This document shows positions 59,345 through 64,000 of a stretch of DNA of 64,000 bases, in pieces. This stretch comes from Caulobacteraceae bacterium (GTDB lineage Bacteria; Pseudomonadota; Alphaproteobacteria; Caulobacterales; Caulobacteraceae): NCBI GenBank assembly GCA_947478785.1, contig CANJXI010000004.1, positions 1 to 64,000 of the forward strand. The letters are read 5' to 3'. Both the position numbers and the translations under genes were made by a program. Below the pieces are notes generated by a model. It was not told where the DNA came from. It made no database searches and was given only the letters and a program-made list of their open reading frames with translations. Each line of letters opens with the position of its first letter. The first letter of the stretch is position 1.

Positions 59345-60733
59345 GTGCCGCTTCCCGAACCCTTAGCGCCGCGCCGGCCCGAGCGCCTGTGGTGGCCGCT
59401 GGCCGCGGCCGGCGGCGCGGGGCTGGCGGCGGTTGCGGTCCTGGCCGCGACCGGCCGGGCGGAGCTTATGGCCAGCCTGACCGCGCTAGCCTTCGTCGCC
59501 CTGTCCGCCGGACTGGCTCTGTTCCTGACCGGGCGCCAAGGCCCCGCGCTGACGGGCGAGCCCGCGCAGGACGCCGGGCCCCAGGCGCCCTTCGCCGAGG
59601 TGGTCGATGGACTGCCCGATCCCCTGCTCGTGGTCTCGGCGATGGAGGCCGACGACCTCACCGGCCGGCGCTACATCTTCGCCAACCGCTCCGCGCGGGA
59701 GCTGTTGCGGGTCGGCCCGAGCCAAGGCCTGCTGATCTCGGTGATCCGCGATCCGCAGGTGCTGGAGGCCATAGATGAGGCGCTGTTCGGCGGGATCGCG
59801 GCCGAAAGCGTCTACGAGATCGCCGGCGTCCAGGCGCGCGTGCTGCGCGCCCAGGCCCGACCGCTGGGCGCGGGCCCCGACGGCTCGCGCCTGGCGCTGG
59901 TCGCCTTCCGCGACGAGACCGAGCTTCGCCGGGTCGAGCGCACCCGGGTGGATTTCCTGGCCAACGCCAGCCACGAGCTGCGCACCCCGCTCGCCTCCCT
60001 CTCGGGCTTCATCGAGACCCTGCGCGGCCACGCCCGCGAGGACGAAGGCGCGCGCGACCGCTTCCTGGGCATCATGCAGGCCCAGGCCGAGCGGATGAGC
60101 CGGCTGATCGACGACCTCATGTCGCTGAGCCGCATCGAGCTGAACGAGCACGTGGCGCCGGACGACGACGTCGACCTGTCGTGCGCGGTCCGCGACGCGG
60201 TGGACGCCGCGGCGCCCCTGGCCCGGGCGCGTGGCGTGCGGCTGGACTCCACCCTCCCCGAGCGCGGGCTGGCCTGCATCGCCGGCGATCGCGACCAGAT
60301 CATCCAGGTGGTCCAGAACCTCGTGGACAACGCGCTGAAATATTCTCCGGACGGCGGGGCGGTCAGCATCGCGCTTACCTGCGGCGCGACCGCCGCCCAG
60401 GCCTCGGCGGGCGAGCGGTCCGACCTGACCCGGCTCTCCCTGTTGAGCCCCGATCACGCCGCGGAGGCCTATGCGGTGCTGCGGATCAGCGACCAGGGCG
60501 CGGGGATCGCGCGCGAGCACCTGCCCAGGCTCACCGAGCGGTTCTATCGCGTCGAGGGCCAGAAGAGCGGCGAGCGGGCCGGCACGGGCCTAGGCCTGGC
60601 CATCGTCAAGCATATCGCCAACCGGCACAGGGGCGGCCTCCTGGTGGAGAGCGGCGAGGGCAGGGGAACGACCTTCACGGTCTATCTTCCGCTCCGGGCG
60701 CGGGCCCAGGCCGCCGTCGCGAAAGCGTCATGA
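59345..60733 (+). CDS. phoR: Phosphate regulon sensor histidine kinase PhoR
   Basis: About 462 residues from the GTG at 59345, with GGAG eight bases upstream. Two N-terminal helices lie within residues 16-62. A PAS-like domain follows, then FLANASHELRTPLASLSGFIETLRG, with the phosphoacceptor His210. The HATPase_c part has DQIIQVVQNLVDNALKYSPDGG, RISDQGAGIAREHLPRLTERFYR and GTGLGLAIVKHIANRH. It phosphorylates PhoB when phosphate is scarce. A Pho box precedes it. PhoU and PhoB genes follow, but no pst transport genes are present between them as in Caulobacter. Confidence 0.93.
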   Translation: MPLPEPLAPRRPERLWWPLAAAGGAGLAAVAVLAATGRAELMASLTALAFVALSAGLALFLTGRQGPALTGEPAQDAGPQAPFAEVVDGLPDPLLVVSAMEADDLTGRRYIFANRSARELLRVGPSQGLLISVIRDPQVLEAIDEALFGGIAAESVYEIAGVQARVLRAQARPLGAGPDGSRLALVAFRDETELRRVERTRVDFLANASHELRTPLASLSGFIETLRGHAREDEGARDRFLGIMQAQAERMSRLIDDLMSLSRIELNEHVAPDDDVDLSCAVRDAVDAAAPLARARGVRLDSTLPERGLACIAGDRDQIIQVVQNLVDNALKYSPDGGAVSIALTCGATAAQASAGERSDLTRLSLLSPDHAAEAYAVLRISDQGAGIAREHLPRLTERFYRVEGQKSGERAGTGLGLAIVKHIANRHRGGLLVESGEGRGTTFTVYLPLRARAQAAVAKAS

Positions 60734-60854
60734 AACTGAAGCATAGGGGCATCAACCGGCAGGCAGGGTCTGCCGGCGCCGCGGGCCGGCGACCGGCGCC
60801 GTCATCCGCCGACACGACTTCGCCCACACCGGCCGCTTCGGCCAGGGGAGACGC

Positions 60855-61547
60855 ATGAACGAGCACATCGTCAAATCTTTCGAGGATGAGCTGAACAACC
60901 TGGCGGCCGAGGTCGCCCGCATGGGCGGCCTGACCGAATCGCAGGTGGCCGACGCGGTCACCGGGGTGGTCAAGCGCAACCAGGCCCTGGCCGCCTCCGT
61001 CGTCGCCCGCGACGACCGGCTGGACGAGGCCGAGCGGGATATCGAACGCAAGGCGATCAGGCTGATCGCGCTGCGCCAGCCGGTGGCCAACGACCTGCGC
61101 CATACACTGGCCGCCATGAAGGTCGCCAACAACCTCGAGCGCTGCGGCGACCTGGCCAAGAACATCGCCAAGCGGACCCTGGTGATCATCGAATCCGACC
61201 CGCTCACCCCGCTCACCCGCTCGATCGAGCGGATGGGCCGGCTGGTGGTGATGCGGCTCACCGCCGTGCTCGACGCCTATACCCGCGCCGACGTGGACCG
61301 CGCGCTCGCCGTCTGGTCGCAGGACGACGAGGTGGACGAGCACTACAACAGCCTGTTCCGCGAACTGCTGACCTACATGATGGGCGATCCGCGCACGATC
61401 ACCGCCTGCGCCCACATGCTGTTCGTGGCCAAGAACCTGGAGCGTATCGGGGACCACGCGACCAACATCGCCGAGATCGTCCACTACGAGGCCACCGGCG
61501 ACGAGATGATCACCGGTCGGCCCAAGACCGACGGCCTGAAGCCGTGA
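60855..61547 (+). CDS. phoU: Phosphate-specific transport system accessory protein PhoU
   Basis: A 230-residue protein with two repeated three-helix bundles. Family motifs are ESQVADAVTGVVKRNQALAASVVARDDRLDEAERDIERKAIRLIAL, NNLERCGDLAKNIAKR and, in the second half, AKNLERIGDHATNIAEIV. PhoU restrains PhoR and the Pst transporter when phosphate is plentiful. It begins 121 bases after phoR with a purine-rich AGGGGAGAC site and is followed 13 bases later by phoB. Confidence 0.96.
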   Translation: MNEHIVKSFEDELNNLAAEVARMGGLTESQVADAVTGVVKRNQALAASVVARDDRLDEAERDIERKAIRLIALRQPVANDLRHTLAAMKVANNLERCGDLAKNIAKRTLVIIESDPLTPLTRSIERMGRLVVMRLTAVLDAYTRADVDRALAVWSQDDEVDEHYNSLFRELLTYMMGDPRTITACAHMLFVAKNLERIGDHATNIAEIVHYEATGDEMITGRPKTDGLKP

Positions 61548-61560
61548 GGAGCCCCCGCCG

Positions 61561-62250
61561 GTGACGCCCCACATCCTGGTGGTCGAGGACGATGATTCGC
61601 TCGCCACCCTCCTGCAGTACAACCTCCAGAAGGAGGGCTACGAGGTCCGCCTGGCCGGCGACGGCGAGGAGGCGCTGCTGCTGGTGGACGAGCGGCTTCC
61701 CGACCTGATCGTGCTCGACTGGATGCTGCCCAAGGTTTCCGGCATCGAGGTCTGCCGCCGGCTCCGTCAGCGCAACGAGACCCGCAACGTCCCGATCGTC
61801 ATGCTGACCGCCCGCGGCGAGGAGAGCGACCGCATCCGGGGCCTCGACACCGGGGCCGACGACTATGTGATCAAGCCATTCTCGATGACCGAGCTGGCCG
61901 CCCGCATCCGCGCCGTGCTGCGGCGCCTGCGCCCCGGCCTCGCCGAGGACCGGGTTCGGCGCGGCGACATCGTCATCGACCGTGTGGCCCACCGGGTGAA
62001 GCGCAGCGGCGCCGAGATCCACCTTGGCCCCACCGAGTTCCGCCTGCTGGACTACCTGATGCAGCACCCCGGCCGGGTGTTCTCCCGCGAGCAGCTGCTG
62101 GACGCCGTCTGGGGCTCTGACGTCTATGTGGAGGCCCGAACCGTCGACGTCCACATCGGCCGCCTGCGCAAGGCCCTGGGCGGCTCCGAAGCCGACGACC
62201 CCATCCGCACCGTCCGCTCGGCCGGCTATTCGCTCGACCTGGAGGGATAG
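61561..62250 (+). CDS. phoB: Phosphate regulon response regulator PhoB
   Basis: A 229-residue OmpR-family regulator from a GTG at 61561. The receiver has HILVVEDDDSLATLL, the phosphoacceptor Asp53 in IVLDWMLPKVSG, and DDYVIKPFSMTEL. The DNA-binding domain reads LGPTEFRLLDYLMQHPGRVFSREQLLDAVWGSDVYVEARTVDVHIGRLRKAL. It binds Pho boxes such as the one before phoR. GAGGAG lies about nine bases before the start. A repeat region follows the stop. Confidence 0.96.
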   Translation: MTPHILVVEDDDSLATLLQYNLQKEGYEVRLAGDGEEALLLVDERLPDLIVLDWMLPKVSGIEVCRRLRQRNETRNVPIVMLTARGEESDRIRGLDTGADDYVIKPFSMTELAARIRAVLRRLRPGLAEDRVRRGDIVIDRVAHRVKRSGAEIHLGPTEFRLLDYLMQHPGRVFSREQLLDAVWGSDVYVEARTVDVHIGRLRKALGGSEADDPIRTVRSAGYSLDLEG

Positions 62251-62268
62251 GCGCGGACAGGCCCTCAT

Positions 62269-62427
62269 CTCCTCTCCCCCGCGAGGCGAGAGGGGGAGGC
62301 CGGGAGAGGGCGGCTCCGCGTTTGGGCTGTCGCCGGGCTCCACCCGGGCGGAGCAGAGTGGCGGTTGAGAGGCCCGCGCCGCCCTCTCCCCGACCCTCTC
62401 CCTCTCGGCGTCGCCGGGGGAGAGGAT
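62269..62427. repeat. Intergenic inverted-repeat element after phoB
   Basis: Arms with CCTCTCCCCC-GCGAGGCGAG-GGGGAGG and GGGAGAGGGCGG (62269-62312) have inverted matches in CCGCCCTCTCCCC and GGGGGAGAGG (62379-62427). The spacer is GC-rich and not gene-like. The element resembles the one at 48705 in plan but not in sequence. Such repeats lie at the ends of operons and may affect termination or mRNA stability. Confidence 0.7.
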
Positions 62428-62526
62428 GCCAGACCGCCGCTTGTTTTGTCGCGCACAGGCCGCGCGGGATTGTAGAACCTTCCCGACGGGCGGAGGCCGC
62501 CCCAGAGGGATTCGACGTTCCACGAC

Positions 62527-63900
62527 ATGAGCGAGAATGACGATATCGCGCGCCGCAAGGCCCGGGTCGCCGCGCGGGAGACGGACGCCGAGCGCTGGTC
62601 CAGGCGGGAGTCGCTTGAGCCGCAGTGGGGCTATCGCGCGGGGCTCGCGGCGCAGCTGATCGCGGCCCACACACGGGTGCTCGACATCGGCTGTGGGGCC
62701 ATGGACCTGGAGCGCGCGCTCCCGGAGGGCTGCGCCTACCAGCCCTGTGACCTCGTCGCGCGCGACGAACGGACGATCGTCTGCGACCTCAACCGCGGCG
62801 AATTCCCCGACGCCCAGGACGCCGACGTCGTCACCATGCTGGGCGTGCTCGAATATATCCTGGAGCCGCTCGACCTGCTCATGAAGATCCGGGCGCTGAA
62901 CCGCCCCCTGGTCTGCAGCTATTCGATCACCGACCGCCGCCCGGGCATGGACCGGGCCTCGCAGGGCTGGATGAACAGCTTCGATTTCGGCGGGCTGCAG
63001 ACGCTGATGGCCCAGGCCGGCTTCCGGCTGCGGCATCGCCAGGAAGTCGACAACCTGCAGGACATCTTCAAATGGGTCCCGGACGACAAGGCCGCGCCCG
63101 GACCGCGCCTGGCCGCGGCCAGGACGGTCGCGGTGGTCTCCTACTTCAACGATCCGAACTTCGGCGACCGCCTGGGCTACCACGTGATCAACGGCCTGCT
63201 GCCCGCCAACGCCGTCGTCAGCCATGTGACGATCAATCCCTGGAACCCGCCGCCCGAGCCGTTCGACCTGGTGATCGTCGGCATCGGCAACAGCCTCAAC
63301 GCGCCGCCCATCGCGCGGCCTGGACTGCGCGAGCTTGTCGAATCCGCGCCCCACAGCCTGGGAATTTTCGGCACCCAGTACCGGCATCAGTACGCCGACG
63401 GCGATGTGCCCCGGTTGTTCGATGGCCTGCTGTCGAACCTGACCACCTGGTGGGCGCGATACGAGGAAGACATCAACGCCTTTGGCCGTGGGCGGAGCAA
63501 TGTGCGCCACCTGGGCGACTTCCTGATCTCCGCGTTCCCGATGGCGACCCCGACGCTCGACCGGAACCTGGTGATCCCGGCGGATTTCCGCCACAAGCCG
63601 CTGCCGCTCGACCGGGTGATCCAGCAGATCCAGTCCTACCGCCGGGTCACCACCGCCCGGCTCCACACCATGCTGTGCGCCCTGACCAGCGCCGAGCAGA
63701 TCTCCTACCAGGAGCAGCGGGAGCTGGGCGGCCAGACCCTCTCCGGAAAATTCCGGTCCCAGCTCTACGACGTGTTCGGCCGCACCTATCCTGAGAACGC
63801 CTTCTTCGACGTCGATCGCGACGCCGTGCTCGCCTACAAGTGCAAGGTCGAAGCCAACATGGAAGCGCTGCGCGCCCAGATCGCCCAGCTCCTGCGATGA
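62527..63900 (+). CDS. Fusion of an N-terminal methyltransferase-like domain and a polysaccharide pyruvyltransferase-like domain
   Basis: The protein has 457 residues. The first 180 show a SAM-methyltransferase-like fold: HTRVLDIGCGAMDLERALPEG, then LGVLEYILEPLDLLMKIRAL. After residue 195 comes VAVVSYFNDPNFGDRLGYHVINGLLP, then VIVGIGNSLNAPPIARPGLRE, HSLGIFGTQYR and VTTARLHTMLCALTSAEQISYQEQ. The last is typical of the pyruvyltransferase CsaB family, with its HxMxxL motif. It may add pyruvate and a methyl group to a surface glycan. The fusion is unusual. It is far from the main glycan operons and precedes purD. Confidence 0.78.
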   Translation: MSENDDIARRKARVAARETDAERWSRRESLEPQWGYRAGLAAQLIAAHTRVLDIGCGAMDLERALPEGCAYQPCDLVARDERTIVCDLNRGEFPDAQDADVVTMLGVLEYILEPLDLLMKIRALNRPLVCSYSITDRRPGMDRASQGWMNSFDFGGLQTLMAQAGFRLRHRQEVDNLQDIFKWVPDDKAAPGPRLAAARTVAVVSYFNDPNFGDRLGYHVINGLLPANAVVSHVTINPWNPPPEPFDLVIVGIGNSLNAPPIARPGLRELVESAPHSLGIFGTQYRHQYADGDVPRLFDGLLSNLTTWWARYEEDINAFGRGRSNVRHLGDFLISAFPMATPTLDRNLVIPADFRHKPLPLDRVIQQIQSYRRVTTARLHTMLCALTSAEQISYQEQRELGGQTLSGKFRSQLYDVFGRTYPENAFFDVDRDAVLAYKCKVEANMEALRAQIAQLLR

Positions 63901-63906
63901 TCCCGA

Positions 63907-63923
63907 CGGGGTCTGACACCCCG
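63907..63923 (+). terminator. Weak hairpin between the fusion gene and purD
   Basis: CGGGGT-CTGAC-ACCCCG gives a six-base stem seven bases after the stop. There is no T run, so it is at best a weak terminator. Confidence 0.3.
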
Positions 63924-63962
63924 ACTTGACCCCGGGCCGCCCCCGCGCGAAAGCCAGCCGCC

Positions 63963-64000
63963 ATGAACATCCTCCTCGTCGGCTCGGGCGGGCGCGAACA
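63963..64000 (+). CDS. purD: Phosphoribosylamine-glycine ligase, N-terminal start (partial)
   Basis: The first codons give MNILLVGSGGREH, the N-terminal signature of PurD. The rest lies outside the window. PurD joins phosphoribosylamine and glycine in purine synthesis. This housekeeping gene probably marks the end of the surface and phosphate loci. Confidence 0.9.
   Translation, partial: MNILLVGSGGRE

Noticed and set aside
60734..60854. Possible small gene or remnant of pst genes between phoR and phoU
   Set aside because: The 121 bases show no open frame with a start and no similarity to PstC, PstA or PstB that I can see.

Overview
The window is high-GC alphaproteobacterial DNA. It most resembles Caulobacteraceae, probably Phenylobacterium or Caulobacter. 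The reasons are a type I secretion pair beside an RTX/S-layer-type protein and large surface-glycan loci, phoR/phoU/phoB with a Pho box, a stand-alone HisKA_2 kinase, and Rieske dioxygenase, CaiB and TauD catabolic genes. The assignment is inference from gene content. I saw no rRNA, tRNA or CRISPR array.

Layout. (1) 1-9.8 kb is a catabolic block. It begins with the tail of an IS630-type transposase, then a small hypothetical gene, a three-gene ring-hydroxylating dioxygenase operon (minus strand), a D-aminoacylase-like amidohydrolase, a TauD-type dioxygenase, a DUF2252 protein, and a plus-strand run of CoA-transferase, enoyl-CoA hydratase and nitroreductase. (2) 9.8-36.6 kb is a first surface-glycan region. 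It holds an HMW1C/GT41-like glycosyltransferase, an MFS transporter, a Wzm/Wzt-type ABC exporter with two glycosyltransferases, a second TauD-like enzyme and an epoxide-hydrolase-like protein, an HddA-like kinase with a methyltransferase, a Gtr-like set (polyprenyl-phosphate glycosyltransferase, small flippase-like protein and two paralogous multi-spanning proteins), and two divergent operons. In those operons three proteins carry the same unfamiliar 37-39-residue repeat. (3) 36.7-38.4 kb is a small oxidative island (CMD-family protein and LLM flavin oxidoreductase). (4) 38.3-44.7 kb has a DUF6270 protein, a type I secretion ABC transporter, its HlyD-type adaptor and a 635-residue RTX protein ending at a strong terminator. 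(5) 44.7-58.4 kb is a second glycan region: several glycosyltransferases, an M23 peptidase, a sulfotransferase and a five-gene CDP-sugar cassette that should build a 3-C-methylated 6-deoxyhexose. It ends with a TPR/GT41 (SPINDLY/FlmG-like) glycosyltransferase. (6) 58.5-62.3 kb holds a small histidine kinase, then phoR-phoU-phoB without pst genes behind a near-perfect Pho box. (7) A methyltransferase/pyruvyltransferase-like fusion and the first codons of purD close the window.

How it fits together. The RTX protein is a good candidate for the secreted surface (S-layer-like) polypeptide of the cell. The genes on both sides would make, modify (methylation, sulfation, C-branching) and export a polysaccharide that could anchor or decorate it, as smooth LPS does for RsaA in Caulobacter crescentus. 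The link between the RTX protein and these glycans is inferred from neighbourhood only.

Most gene starts were reassigned by eye from ribosome binding sites, start/stop overlaps and where family similarity begins. Several look like GTG or TTG starts.
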